This document shows positions 40,101 through 47,605 of a DNA stretch of 64,000 nucleotides, piece by piece (positions within the stretch are counted from its first letter, which is position 1; each line of letters opens with the position of its first letter). Origin of the DNA: Flavobacterium micromati. Lineage in GTDB: Bacteria > Bacteroidota > Bacteroidia > Flavobacteriales > Flavobacteriaceae. The notes under the pieces are model-generated. The model was not told the origin of the DNA. It searched no databases and saw only the letters and a list, made by a program, of their open reading frames with translations. The stretch lies in NCBI RefSeq assembly GCF_900129585.1, contig NZ_FQWF01000007.1, positions 62,001-126,000 on the forward strand, written 5' to 3'. The position numbers and the translations under genes were made by a program.

Positions 40101-42531
40101 CTCCGTCATAATTAATAGTTACCCTAAATTGACCTGGAGCACTGGCTAGAAAACTTGGCCCATTCGGTCCAGCTGATGTCCACGTACAACTTGCACTTTC
40201 ATTAGCACATAAATCAGATAATGCAACCGGAGCGACGCAATTTGTCGTTTCCCAAACGATACTATTTGCTCCAGTTATGCCTGTATTAATTAATCGAGAA
40301 GCGGTTAATCCGCAAAGAAAGATTTTTGGTAGCTCTTTACCATTATTAGGACAAACAAGAATGGATCCATCTGGTTGCTTGTTATCAGCAAACGCATTGA
40401 TTGGATTTACAGTTGTTCCGCCAAAAGGGGCTACAGTTATCACTTCATTATAATCAGTACAAGGAGCATTACCTACACCAAAAACGCTATAAACACCTGC
40501 GCGCGTCACAGTAACCGTTTGTCCGGTTGCATTAAATCCAAAAGGACCTGTCCAAGTATAACTTGCATATCCATTACGAGCTGTAATTGTTTTACTAGCT
40601 CCGCATAAAATTTCGTTTTTAGTAAATAGACAGTCGCTGACACCTACTAAAAAGTTAGTTGCTTGCGGTGTTCCTAAATTACAGGCCGTAAACGATGATA
40701 AACTCGGATCATCTGTTATTTGAGTGGCATTTACACTTCCTCTGTACGTTGCAAAAGCACTGTTTAAAATTCTATTATCACAAGCGTCACTTAAGTCAGC
40801 ACAAGTAGGGACTACCCTAACTTTAAAACGTATTTCATATCTAGTAAAAGGTGGACCAGGAGTTAGATTTTTTACTACTAAATTATTAGGAATGGTGAAA
40901 ATTAATGTTCTGTTAGCTGGAGTATAAGAATGCGTAACTCCTGGAGGAAGTGTACCAAGATCAGCAGGGTAATTAAAAATAATATTGTTAGGCAAAATAT
41001 CTTTAATGGTAAAATTTGTCGCATCGTCATTGCCTTGATTTTCAAAACCAATTACATATTCTAGCTGATCTCCTAATGCTACATTGGCTCCACCTATATC
41101 ATTCCCAGCAGAATTTTTAACTTCTTTTGTCAACAAGATTGCGGGTTCAATGATATCTACGGCAAAAGTGGCTACAAAAGCGCCATAACCATCGCCAGAT
41201 GTTGTTAATCTCAATGTAGCACCCGTTTCATTATTGGGAACTACCTCATTATTGGCGTTAGCAACCACTACATTATCAATATCAAAGCCCAACGTATTGG
41301 AACTATTGGGTGACCTATTTGTAACAGCTACACCGTTATCCGTAATTGAAGCATTGAAAAAATTATTAGCTGGATTTCTAACATCGCTTATAGGTGTAAA
41401 CAATGTTGGGACCGTTGACGCCTTAAACTGAAAAGTATCCCCAAATACTCCTAGGTCACCCTCAAGGGCTGCAACACCCATCTTGGCTCTTACAGGGAAT
41501 GGAGCAGGTAAAGTTCTAAAACCATTAATTGCAAAATCAACTAATGGTAAAAAACCAGGGCCTGCATCTGGATTTACACCCACATAACCATCAAAAATGG
41601 AGATAAACTTACTTGGTACAGTAGGACTTTCGTATATCACAACCAATGTCCAACCTCCAGCACCACCACCATCTCTTTTTCCTCTTGCCGCCCTTACATT
41701 CGCAACTGTATATGGCCCATCAGCATCTGTTAAGATTGATAATAAAGATGTTACGTCTTTAAAGCACACATACGGTGAGTCCTTAAAAGAATCCGATACA
41801 TTTGGTCCATTGAATTTATACCCATCAAATATTTTTTCATCTGCTACCAAATCCAAATAAGTCGTGGCATTAGGAACTTTGAACTTTATTCTATCAAAGT
41901 TTTCGTTTCGTAATGAACCTAGATATTTATTTCCTGTGTTAGTACTTCTATCATAGGGATAGATTGCAGACCAATATAATCCAGCAAAAACAATTTTTTT
42001 ACAGCTGTTATTAATGTTCAAATTCGCTGTGCTTGAACTAAATGTTGAGTTGTCGTTGTCTATATCAATATATTCAACAAAAAAACTATTGTTATTGCCT
42101 GTATCATTGTAAGGTAAATTAGCTTCAGTTGTAAGTGCCGCTAAATTTGTAACAGTTCCAGTGTAAGTAACGCCATTTTGGGGTGCTGAGGGACTGAAAA
42201 TAGCAGGGTTTAGACTACCGCCAGGTCCCACACCATTTACTTTATTGATTACGGTGTTACCAATAAGAACAACATCACCTTTAACCTTTATATTCCTATC
42301 AGGACCCGGAAGCCTTGGAGTAAATCCTTTTCCAATTTGCCCATAAGACAGCTGCCCAATAAAAATTGAAAAGACCAACGATACAATCATTTGGAAAACT
42401 AATCCTCTTTGAACCCTCTTGCTATTTACACAAATAGGTGTTGCACCGCTTAGGAATAACAAAATTGATTTTATGAAAATAGTTGTGGCTTTAAGTATAG
42501 TAACTCTTTTTGAAAAAGTAGTTTTTTCCAT
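28192..42531 (-). CDS. sprB: SprB, giant repetitive gliding-motility adhesin
   Basis: 4,779 residues, the largest gene here; F. johnsoniae SprB is somewhat longer. The N-terminus has an unusual ~47-residue extension before a signal-like stretch (MIVSLVFSIFIGQLSYGQ). A DUF11-like module lies at ~464-560. From ~830 to ~4,680 there are roughly forty ~80-90-residue SprB repeats with a GLAAGTYTVTVTD-like core and a Cys near each unit start. An ~200-residue beta-rich domain unlike the repeats interrupts them at ~1,300-1,505. The end (IPNAFTPNGDGNNDTW...HFTLYR) is the type B (CHU_C-like) type IX secretion signal. SprB moves along the cell surface and gives gliding traction. It follows sprD by 155 bp and precedes sprF. 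The many opposite-strand frames inside are shadows. Confidence 0.95.
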   Translation of the reverse strand: MEKTTFSKRVTILKATTIFIKSILLFLSGATPICVNSKRVQRGLVFQMIVSLVFSIFIGQLSYGQIGKGFTPRLPGPDRNIKVKGDVVLIGNTVINKVNGVGPGGSLNPAIFSPSAPQNGVTYTGTVTNLAALTTEANLPYNDTGNNNSFFVEYIDIDNDNSTFSSSTANLNINNSCKKIVFAGLYWSAIYPYDRSTNTGNKYLGSLRNENFDRIKFKVPNATTYLDLVADEKIFDGYKFNGPNVSDSFKDSPYVCFKDVTSLLSILTDADGPYTVANVRAARGKRDGGGAGGWTLVVIYESPTVPSKFISIFDGYVGVNPDAGPGFLPLVDFAINGFRTLPAPFPVRAKMGVAALEGDLGVFGDTFQFKASTVPTLFTPISDVRNPANNFFNASITDNGVAVTNRSPNSSNTLGFDIDNVVVANANNEVVPNNETGATLRLTTSGDGYGAFVATFAVDIIEPAILLTKEVKNSAGNDIGGANVALGDQLEYVIGFENQGNDDATNFTIKDILPNNIIFNYPADLGTLPPGVTHSYTPANRTLIFTIPNNLVVKNLTPGPPFTRYEIRFKVRVVPTCADLSDACDNRILNSAFATYRGSVNATQITDDPSLSSFTACNLGTPQATNFLVGVSDCLFTKNEILCGASKTITARNGYASYTWTGPFGFNATGQTVTVTRAGVYSVFGVGNAPCTDYNEVITVAPFGGTTVNPINAFADNKQPDGSILVCPNNGKELPKIFLCGLTASRLINTGITGANSIVWETTNCVAPVALSDLCANESASCTWTSAGPNGPSFLASAPGQFRVTINYDGGCFNQYYFNVYKNVLDPQVTATDIICTTPGRIVVNNVPSSGYEFSIDGVNYQTSNTFVVNVQNTYTVYVRQQNIATNPCVFEVLNVIVRRRNFTVTANASQPLCFGGTGNVLVVANDVNPQYTFNIYLAGSTTLLNTSGLQTFNQFTFGNLAGGSYDVEAITQDGCIERRRITINTLTPLTASAAVTKPITCTDGQITVTQQGGTFPYSYSINNAPFVTDNVFNIPSPGGTFSIQVVDSNNCSVTLDPVIMSAIPAPTRNTTSTDVKCYNDLTGTINFNVTNANGYTLAYSIDNGATYGASANFTGLAAGTYNTILRYTLNGDICLDTMRPITISQPAAAVTASAGVSELAGCGIAPNTNFGRVRITNPQGGVGTYEYSFDNQASWSTVNNALVAPGTYTLFVRDANRCIFSAPVTLDPEPVAPVIDVAAPVDFNCDGSATSKVTVNNPGGVNYTYVYSRNGVVNTNTPPNEFINVPPGTHKITVAYNLGVVPTFSNLLFENFGYGDDTTSPGMNAIFYCFERQVVATQCRNNIQINDGDYSVTARIISPFGPWLQPGDHTPPTIPPTPRGRALVVNIGDQIPVTEILYEKVINNIIPNQPINVEFFAFNLLNRFNNQANPDLRVALIDASGTEISFYNTGEIPKSERWENYPKTPVTLNPGANTTLRFIVRSNVRQTSGNDVAIDDIRVYQLPKTCITTRDFTIFVPTGKAFAAQITGERNVTCAGAADGQFTINVQNFDAATGFQYSIDNGATFTTSLTSPVTITSRAAGTFAVVVRPDAAAIGACSKPFSVIITEPTAVTADAIRVIEATCTTGATIRATGGGGTPAYQYELRAANGITIVRPFSNNRDFTNVPAGDYTVFVTDANGCSNPAGTAITVTAPPALTATLDSTTDYCYTTANPATLVINVSGGVGPFTYKLDSNASVSSALTTFSFSNVTPGTHTVLVTDSNNCTTTLANIVIAPALTLNLSLLQDLTCLVNASIGNELITGGNGTPYIYTVSYNGTAATAVSSFPYAATLAGTYVFTITDSRGCPATSNTITVTPKTTPTHATAKTDITCNGLNNGSITITASGGFTTTYTYAIKLTTATSYTTQPTNQFTGLAAGTYDIKVIDSKGCESVPSSVTIVDPAPIVITATATNFTCSPTNTKLSALVTIGLPTGGTGTYFYSFNGGGYTSTNTLTVNDNGTDQIISYRVRDVNGCLSPIQTITILRLNPPTDLTFTNPAITCIPTATTTTVTVTAINGVGILQYETIAPSVAIVAKQTSNTFAGLLPGLYTFRVTDANGCFYTESYTIAPVTPIAVTAVKLSDVACFGDNTGSARFTVTGFSAAGNYNIVVTTTPASLPFNMNSTGDVRTLTNLVAGTYTFTVTDNTTGCTDFKSITINQPVSGVSITSAAATPVFCSNDNSQITITATGGTPSYGYAAVPSGATAPTTFGTSNVVTVDTNNGTILSWDVYVRDANGCLTPVTTVTIINDGTPNVTATVTNQCTASGSTFQIEASATGGLAPYTYTINTGVAPSPANTFTVAAGTYTITVRDANGCTATTTITVNQRLTAVAAVTKDITCSAPAEATIRVNISGGFAPFTYRVRTVPGTYSGGQIAFTGNSFIYTAAGTTGASYEFEITDANGCVRLTNTVNTNTITPVAATAAKVDPTCNGFTDGSIRLTATAGVAPFTYSISGVSGLGSSNVFGGLAAGSYNYIVRDAKGCDATGTIVLVDPAPIAATISPNPIQCNGNVPGSIDVTINSGGVAPFTYSILNNAFTQIATSGAIPATTFNFAGLGFGDYYIRIIDANGCEFQSARTRILTPPNIVATGNASTGTCATGATVEISVITGFPNFTYQIFGQPSTAFGPTAATSHIFPNLIHGTTYQFQVIDAGGCFTIVEVTTPPSPSSIAITGTVSTNVTCNGTANGTLAFTVQNFDPTVTTINYQVLNALTLAPLPTPINGTLTGVAGGPFTGNITTLPAGNYVLRATEATGTLCSASYTFTITQPAQPLVSNVTANVNADCNTGALVTLTTTGGTGPYTYAAAVAPGPATIFNPGNVLTLNPGAAGTDLIWIITVRDANGCTVDVPVTIAVDPSPVIALEIVNKCVPQGIFEIRVTQVTAGTGAYTISVDGSAFTSITGLPHIVPGLNSGSHTISIRDTNGCTDTETIIIDEPLVATPAITALPTCANNDGVITMTGTGGPVMGTYTYTIAPTAPSVVINNTTGVISGLPAGTYTITMTDTATPTPCTTTAEVTLSAAIPVTFTTATTPALCVGDSNGTITVTLLPGNTNPDYTYAIIAGPQTVAAQSSNIFTGLLPGTYTIRVNSGQGCSTDDANVVVAPATALTASAAFAANTTCSTTTLITVTPTGGTPGYTYNFNSLGFTTDNTFTVNNGPIATITTIVVRDANGCTFNLIDVTTPAFNPPTGMDVTATPIYCAPVASLTSTVTITNVINGAGMLTYQILSPATATSNVTGATNGIFIGLVPDDYMFQVTDSNGCTYQELLTIAPVNNITATVSATTNVSCFGLNNGTATITVANFATTYTASLTAGTGTVVISGDTVSITGMQPGNYTLRVTDATTGCIADVTVTITQPTATLASTSIATNTNCDNDNSTITITATDGTPAYQYAVARLGDPVPTVFISNNVFVVDTNGGLDMAWTVYVTDANGCTTSNLQNIILDASPSAISVASFSECPDVVTGNYTFTVNTPTGVAPFTYSIGGGFQTSPTFIVNAAGTYDVTVKDANGCTTTATALVVIRQPLILTATVTVSPSCTDGDGVITVATLGGSGNYEYRIDTGVYPMVIPFTGISSGPHIVYVRDTTTGCEASVAVNLQAATPITGFAVTKTDVICNGGNDGTITATLDTPAAGINDNPIYTFALTGTTTVGNVTVTRPAQESRLFSGLAAGTYTVTVTSGRGCTASETIDVIEPTVITVPAPVVVQFGCIAGNTSNLATITVNPLLITGGSGVYLNYEFLLNGTRVQFGSSNVYTEANLAGGTYTVNVVDDKGCIGSTATPVVIAPYVALDKVNVNIDQAITCTNFENISVTATTIPVGATANLEYTIVAVTYDPNTNAPIFGAVVTSPTGIFTGLVVGDYLITVRNLDTNCEIQGVHYVNEPNTFDLTIDTLVDVICLGGNDGRANITFVDRLITTAPINTNDAGPFSYTVVNVATPTVTVASGNAANAGPITIPGLAAGTYTVTATLSQSPFCTVSKNFTITGPNVALDITETHTEITCVSGNNDGTISVAATGGWPGGYQYELNLNGNPIVAYGTQTEFTGLVAGNYIINVRDSKGCIDQVIVVLANPTLIVFTATPSAALSCFGDTTASITASAPTGGSGSYLYTLITTFANGTVTNNGPQLSNIFTNLGAASYQVKVTDSWGCETTAATIRIAPPALVTASLVLASANTCNTQATLTLTAAGGTGPYIYSVDPNFTTSTTMTGSSVTFSVAVGTYNYYIRDDNGCTSFISNDIKIDAVPTLTLAINDVNATISCRGDSSGVIVATAQGGLGNYVYTLLDGSGNPLTFTPTQTTPGNFTNLPAGSYTVRVVSIDCLEQSTVPIVITEPAAALSQANVVTNVTCAGEGDGTIVITASGGTGIIKYAISPNLNQFFESNVFDDLRPGFYDYIVQDQNGCFIYITGVEITEPNSIFVTTIAGSEMPEVCTGDNDAAFSVNITGGNAPYSVSINNRNGTYTNGVIGQTQFDFAGLTGSEHIVYVRDASGCTTEHTVILGKAVTLNPQATVAYDCISNSASNSVTITVDPSNNQADLDYALDGSGVFQSSNVFNNLTVGLHSVEVRHSNGCIKAIVFGILRVDPLTLTLADGGLNEIVATATGGITNYQFSLDGESAGSQSSFIITKSGNYTVTVTDASGCTATATRFFEFVDIKIPNAFTPNGDGNNDTWAPTNTINYKDLTFDVFDRYGRRIGKYTEGQFWDGRYNGAELPSGDYWYVVKIKQSNDGREFVGHFTLYR

Positions 42532-42686
42532 AATGATTGGGTGTTATTAGTTGATCATTCACACCTATTTGGGGCAGAGATGCAAACGATCTTTTTAAAC
42601 TTTTAATTAAGCCAGCAAATTGCCGGCATACTTTATAATTTTTAAATACAGTAATTATTGAGATCCCATTCCCATTAATACAATAC

Positions 42687-45600
42687 TTAATTTTCTACAC
42701 GTATTATTGTCATTTTTCCATTATACGTTTTACTACCTCGAGATTCTAAAATTTGAGTAGCTTGCGTTAAATTGTCAAACTTATCGACATAAATGAAATA
42801 ATTAGTTGATTTCACATCGTAAAAGAAATTAATATTTTGCTCTCCAGCTGCTACTGTTTTAGTTACAAAAGTGTCTCTTTTTGAAACCTCTTGATGAACA
42901 GCGAGTACTATATAATAACCTGTTTCAACGTTTTTAATATTTTTAATAATTTGCATGTTTGCTAGTTCCTTTCCGTAATCAAAATCCTCTGCTTTAAGTT
43001 TTATAGTACTTACGGCAGTTGTTGCTTTGATGCGATTCAAAGTTTCTTGATCCGTTTTATACCTACTATCTTCATTTTCAAAATTCGCGCGTTTTATTCT
43101 ACGTTTCTTTTCTATTTCTGTAGCTTCATTTATTTGCACCAGTGCTGTTATTAATCTACTGTTAGATTGTTCTGCTATTTTTTGGTTTGCTTTCAATTCA
43201 TTAATTGTTTGTAAATAGCTTAGCGTTAATGCATCATTTTTATTTGCCGTTTTCTTTAAACGTTCCTCATATAAAGTATTTATCGAGCTTAACAACTGAT
43301 TTTGTTTTTTATTCGTTAAGTCAATTTCTGATTTCAATGATTCTAGTGCAGCATTTTCAGCAGAGACGCTCTTAAACTCTTTAGGCGGACTTGCAATTCC
43401 TCTATCATTTAAATCATTTTCATTTTTTAAATCTTTCAGTTCCTTATCTTTTTGTGCAACTTTTTCATTCAACTCACTTAATAATTGTTGTTGTGTTTCA
43501 CGTGCGGCAGCTAAACTCAATGCGATATTATCCATCGATTTTGCGTTATCATCCTTCACTCTTGCATCAGCAATTAGTTTTGCAGCGTCGGCATCCGCTT
43601 TTGCTTTAGCATCTGCAGCTAGTTTTGCAGCGTCGGCATCCGATTTTGCTTTAGCATCTGCAGCTAGTTTTGCAGCGTTGGCATCCGCTTTTGCTTTAGC
43701 ATCTGCAGCTAGTTTTGCAGCGTCGGCATCCGCTTTTGCTTTAGCATCGGCGGCTAATTTTGCAGCGTCGGCATCAGCTTTTGCTTTAGCATCAGCAATT
43801 AGTTTTGCAGCGTCGGCATCAGCTTTTGCTTTAGCATCAGCAATTAGTTTTGCAGCGTCGGAATCCGCTTTTGCTTTACTAGCGGCATCAGCAGCTAGTT
43901 TTGCAGCGTCGGAATCCGCTTTTGCTCTTGCATCAGCAATTAGTTTTGCAGCGTCGGCATCCGCTTTTGCTTTAGTAGCGGCATCAGCAGCTAGTTTTGC
44001 GGCATCAGCATTCGCTTTTGCTCTTGCATCAGCAATTAGTTTTGCAGCGTCGGCATCCGCTTTTGCTTTAGTAGCGGCATCAGCAGCTAGTTTTGCGGCA
44101 TCAGCATTCGATTTTGCTTTTGCATCGGCGGCTAATTTTGCAGCGTCGGCATCCGCTTTTGCTTTAGCATCAGCAATTAGTTTTGCAGCGTCGGCATCCG
44201 CTTTTGCTTTAGTAGCGGCATCAGCAGCTAGTTTTGCGGCATCAGCATTCGCTTTTGCTTTAGCATCGGCGGCTAATTTTGCAGCGTCGGCATCCGCTTT
44301 TGCTTTAGCATCTGCAGCTAGTTTTGCAGCATCAGCATTCGCTTTTGCTTTAGCATCAGCAATTAGTTTTGCAGCGTCGGCATCCGCTTTTGCTCTGACA
44401 TCGGCAGCTAGTTTTGCAGCATCAGCATCCGCTTTTGCTCTGGCATCAGCAGCAAGTTTTGCGGCATCAGCATTCGATTTTGCTTTAGCATCGGCGGCTA
44501 ATTTTGCAGCGTCGGCATCCGCTTTTGCTTTAGTAGCGGCATCAGCAGCTAGTTTTGCGGCATCAGCATTCGATTTTGCTTTAGCATCGGAGGCTAATTT
44601 TGCAGCGTCAGCATCCGCTTTTGCTCTGGCATCGGCAGCTAGTTTTGCAGCGTCAGCATTCGCTTTTGCTTTAGCATCAGCAATTAGTTTTGCAGCGTCA
44701 GCATTCGCTTTTGCTTTAGCAGCAGCATCAGCTTTTGCTTTAGCATCAGCAGCTAATTTTGCTTTTGCAACAGCATCTGCTTTTATCTTAGCCTCGTCTG
44801 GTATCGCTTTTTGCTGCTGTGGAACAACTGGTTTCAGTTTTAAGTCAGCAGCAATCTTAGCTTTCGCAGCGGCATCGGCAAGAAATTTTTCTCTTTTTAA
44901 TCTATTTTCCGCTAATAAGGCTTTTGCTTTAGCTTCATTATCTAATTTGATTTGTTCGTTAGCATCAGCTGTGGCTTTTGCTTTTGCGGCAGCATCAGCG
45001 AATAATTTTTCTCTTTTTAATCTATTTTCCGCTAATAAGGCTTTTGCTTTTGCGTCTCTAAGTTCTTTATCTTTTTGAATAGATGGGTCAACAGTGGTTA
45101 CTGCGTTTGCTGTTTTTTTAGTATCGATCTTTCTGGATTCGATAGCAGGTATAATGGAACCTTCGTCTTCTTCATCATCGTTATATTTACCAACGAATTT
45201 GTATGCTAGAACAATTTCATGTGACGGTCCTAATTGCGTAAAACTACCTATTGCCCTTTCATAATTATATTCTACTGCAATCTTAGAAGTCAAATTAAGT
45301 CCCAATCCTGCCGAAATTCCGTGGAATGTATTATAACCAGCCTGAGCCCAAATCCCTTTTGGAATAGCCAACATCATTAATCCTGATATCACGGTTTGCT
45401 CTTTTTTACTCTCCGCTCTTACTAATCCTGAAAATTTACTTCTGTCAAAAAAACCATTGTTATCTATAAAGCCCGTGTACATCAAATGAGCTTGAATACT
45501 GCGCTGTGGATCATCTGGTACTAACTGAGATGACTGAACATTGTACAGAACTGCATTATTTACGGCTAAACCAAAATCAAAAAATGCATTTCCATAATTA

Positions 45601-46091
45601 ATACCCGGACTCAAAGTGATTAAGGTATTCGATGGTATTAATTCTAATGATGGATCAGCAAAGTTCGTTACAACCTTTCCCATATTAATTCCGCTTTTAT
45701 AGAATCCTAAATTAACGCCAAAAGTCACGTTACTATCTTGACTTAAATAAACATTTTGTGCAAAATTTGCTATTCCTCCAAAAGTGGTTAGTACACCATA
45801 ATTTTGTTGAAATAAACCAACTGATACGCCTTGATTTTCTCTAAATCTCCCCGAATAACTGACCAGATAGGTTTGCGGTGCATTATCAAATTGCACCCAT
45901 TCTCTCTTATTAAAAATACTGACATATGAATTTTGTTCTCTTGCAAAACTAAATGTAGGATTTAATAAAAATTTATTATACTTAAGTGAATTTCTAACTG
46001 GAATATTGAATGATGACACTCCACCTTCTTGTGAATGAAGCACTGGAAGCAGACAGAAAAAAAACAGAATGGTTAAAAAAATATTTTTCAT
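42687..46091 (-). CDS. sprD: SprD, gliding motility protein with PorP/SprF-like barrel and Ala/Lys/Asp repeat
   Basis: 1,134 residues. A signal peptide (MKNIFLTILFFFCLLPVLHS) is followed by a PorP/SprF-like outer membrane barrel at ~20-300. Next comes a linker with the repeated ALLAENRLKREKLFADAAAKA block. Residues ~430-845 are a long AKADADAAKLAADAK-type repeat, then coiled coil to ~1,040. A C-terminal SPOR-like domain (~1,045-1,134, with GYYIVLAVHQEVSKRDTFV) could bind peptidoglycan. In F. johnsoniae SprD supports SprB function. It begins 1 bp after the sprC stop. Confidence 0.9.
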   Translation of the reverse strand: MKNIFLTILFFFCLLPVLHSQEGGVSSFNIPVRNSLKYNKFLLNPTFSFAREQNSYVSIFNKREWVQFDNAPQTYLVSYSGRFRENQGVSVGLFQQNYGVLTTFGGIANFAQNVYLSQDSNVTFGVNLGFYKSGINMGKVVTNFADPSLELIPSNTLITLSPGINYGNAFFDFGLAVNNAVLYNVQSSQLVPDDPQRSIQAHLMYTGFIDNNGFFDRSKFSGLVRAESKKEQTVISGLMMLAIPKGIWAQAGYNTFHGISAGLGLNLTSKIAVEYNYERAIGSFTQLGPSHEIVLAYKFVGKYNDDEEDEGSIIPAIESRKIDTKKTANAVTTVDPSIQKDKELRDAKAKALLAENRLKREKLFADAAAKAKATADANEQIKLDNEAKAKALLAENRLKREKFLADAAAKAKIAADLKLKPVVPQQQKAIPDEAKIKADAVAKAKLAADAKAKADAAAKAKANADAAKLIADAKAKANADAAKLAADARAKADADAAKLASDAKAKSNADAAKLAADAATKAKADADAAKLAADAKAKSNADAAKLAADARAKADADAAKLAADVRAKADADAAKLIADAKAKANADAAKLAADAKAKADADAAKLAADAKAKANADAAKLAADAATKAKADADAAKLIADAKAKADADAAKLAADAKAKSNADAAKLAADAATKAKADADAAKLIADARAKANADAAKLAADAATKAKADADAAKLIADARAKADSDAAKLAADAASKAKADSDAAKLIADAKAKADADAAKLIADAKAKADADAAKLAADAKAKADADAAKLAADAKAKADANAAKLAADAKAKSDADAAKLAADAKAKADADAAKLIADARVKDDNAKSMDNIALSLAAARETQQQLLSELNEKVAQKDKELKDLKNENDLNDRGIASPPKEFKSVSAENAALESLKSEIDLTNKKQNQLLSSINTLYEERLKKTANKNDALTLSYLQTINELKANQKIAEQSNSRLITALVQINEATEIEKKRRIKRANFENEDSRYKTDQETLNRIKATTAVSTIKLKAEDFDYGKELANMQIIKNIKNVETGYYIVLAVHQEVSKRDTFVTKTVAAGEQNINFFYDVKSTNYFIYVDKFDNLTQATQILESRGSKTYNGKMTIIRVEN
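43560..44760. repeat. Coding tandem repeat of sprD
   Basis: About 1.2 kb of nearly identical 36- to 45-bp units encoding (AK)ADADAAKLAADAK and variants (LIADAK, LAADAATKAK). Many neighbouring units are identical at nucleotide level, including synonymous positions, so the tract is young or is homogenised by slippage. The opposite strand is also open for ~466 codons purely because of this composition. Confidence 0.92.
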
Positions 46092-46092
46092 C

Positions 46093-47553
46093 TTACCTAA
46101 CTACAGTTATTGAGCCTTTTTTTACTTTATTGTCTTCGGTTGTAATTATGTAATAATAAATAGGATTGATGGAATTAAAATTAATTTCATTTTCAGGCCA
46201 ATTATTCTGATAACTATTCGTTTGTAATGCTACTTCTCCTCTAGAATTTAATAGAATTATTTGTGTATTTGTGCCACTCACGTACTCTTGCGGTAATACC
46301 CAAGTGTCATTTATCCCGTCATTATTAGGACTAACAAGATTGGGAATCAAAGTAACATTTGGATCAATAAATGGATAATTTATTTCAAAAAGTAATTCTT
46401 TTTGCGAAACACAGCTTGTGCTTTGAGAGATAATCACAGCGTATTTTCCTTCGTTATTGATATTTAATGTGTTTGTAACAGCGGCACTAATTAAAGTATT
46501 GTTCAAAAACCATTGAAATGTAGGGTTGATTGCATTAGTGGTTACGATAACAGCTTTACTTTCTCCTTTGTTAATAGTGGTTGTGGCAGAAACATTTAAA
46601 GAACTGTTGAAATTAACATCCTCCAACTGTAACGTAGCAGTTGCATTACACCCGCCAAAATCTACTCTAACTGTATATAAACCACCTTCACTAGTTTGAT
46701 ATTGCTGACTCGTTGCACCCGCAATTACGACACTATTCTTAAACCACTGATAAGAATTTCCAGCTTGAGTAGCTAGAATTGTAGCTCCTGCTGACGCGCA
46801 AAAAGGATTGCCTTTGCTTGAAGTGATAGAAGCTGTGGCGCCGCCCGCCGCTTCATTAACGTCTACCCTATTCGAATACGAATCAGAAGTACATGTGCCA
46901 TAATTAGTCTCAACGTAATAACGTCCAGGCTGCGTTACGGTTAACGTTTGCGTTGTTGCGATAGGAACGAGACTTGGAACTCTAAACCAGTTGTATTTAA
47001 GTGATGGATATTTTAAAGGAGAATCATTTGTCCCAGTTCCAGGATTATCTATAGACAATATTAATGATCCTCCTGTGCAAAAAGTAGCTGTTGGACTGAA
47101 ATTGTTAATCGAGAATTGAGAATCTTGGATTTTATAATAAGCTGCAAAAGCATTTGTCGTTGGACTGACTGCTACAGGAGAAGTGCTTTTAACTCTGAGT
47201 CGGTAATTTTCACCACTAGTTGTGGTTGGAGCCGAAAAAATTAGTGTCCTCGAAGTTGGAGTTGCTGCTAATAGCTTTTCAGTATAACTAAGAATTATGG
47301 GAGAGGCAAAATTACCCGAACCATCAGACATTTCCAATATAAACTGGTTGGTAGGATTTAAAGAACCGGCTGGACTAAAGGAAAAACTTACCTCAAAGGT
47401 ATTAAATCCTGGGTTAGCGCATAGTTGGGTAAAACCAATTGCAGGTTTATTTATTGCCACTTGAGAGTACACCAAAGTAATTGCTGGTATGACCAACAAC
47501 ATAAAAAATATAAAAGAGTTTTTTAAAATGGTAGTGGGGCTACATTTTATCAT
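46093..47553 (-). CDS. sprC: SprC, secreted gliding protein with type B C-terminal domain
   Basis: 486 residues. After a hydrophobic N-terminus (residues ~12-30) come immunoglobulin-like modules with the FCTGGSLILSID..., YNWFRVP, YQWFKNSVVIAGATSQQY and FQWFLNN motifs seen in Bacteroidota surface proteins. The last ~90 residues (LIPNLVSPNNDGINDTWVLPQEY ... KKGSITVVR) are a type B, gliding-associated secretion domain. The position directly before sprD and two before sprB matches sprC of F. johnsoniae. Confidence 0.9.
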   Translation of the reverse strand: MIKCSPTTILKNSFIFFMLLVIPAITLVYSQVAINKPAIGFTQLCANPGFNTFEVSFSFSPAGSLNPTNQFILEMSDGSGNFASPIILSYTEKLLAATPTSRTLIFSAPTTTSGENYRLRVKSTSPVAVSPTTNAFAAYYKIQDSQFSINNFSPTATFCTGGSLILSIDNPGTGTNDSPLKYPSLKYNWFRVPSLVPIATTQTLTVTQPGRYYVETNYGTCTSDSYSNRVDVNEAAGGATASITSSKGNPFCASAGATILATQAGNSYQWFKNSVVIAGATSQQYQTSEGGLYTVRVDFGGCNATATLQLEDVNFNSSLNVSATTTINKGESKAVIVTTNAINPTFQWFLNNTLISAAVTNTLNINNEGKYAVIISQSTSCVSQKELLFEINYPFIDPNVTLIPNLVSPNNDGINDTWVLPQEYVSGTNTQIILLNSRGEVALQTNSYQNNWPENEINFNSINPIYYYIITTEDNKVKKGSITVVR

Positions 47554-47605
47554 TGCTTCAAGTGTATTTTTAGAAAGTTCTAACTTACATTACTATCTAA
47601 AAAAA

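Noticed and set aside
29270-41860. Several 60-94-codon plus-strand frames opposite sprB
   Set aside because: All lie inside the sprB coding sequence and have Val/Thr/Ile-rich composition mirrored from its repeats.
43678-45078. 466-codon plus-strand frame rich in Ala, Ser and Phe
   Set aside because: It is the mirror of the sprD Ala/Lys/Asp repeat; the composition of the repeat keeps the opposite strand open. No start signal or domain.
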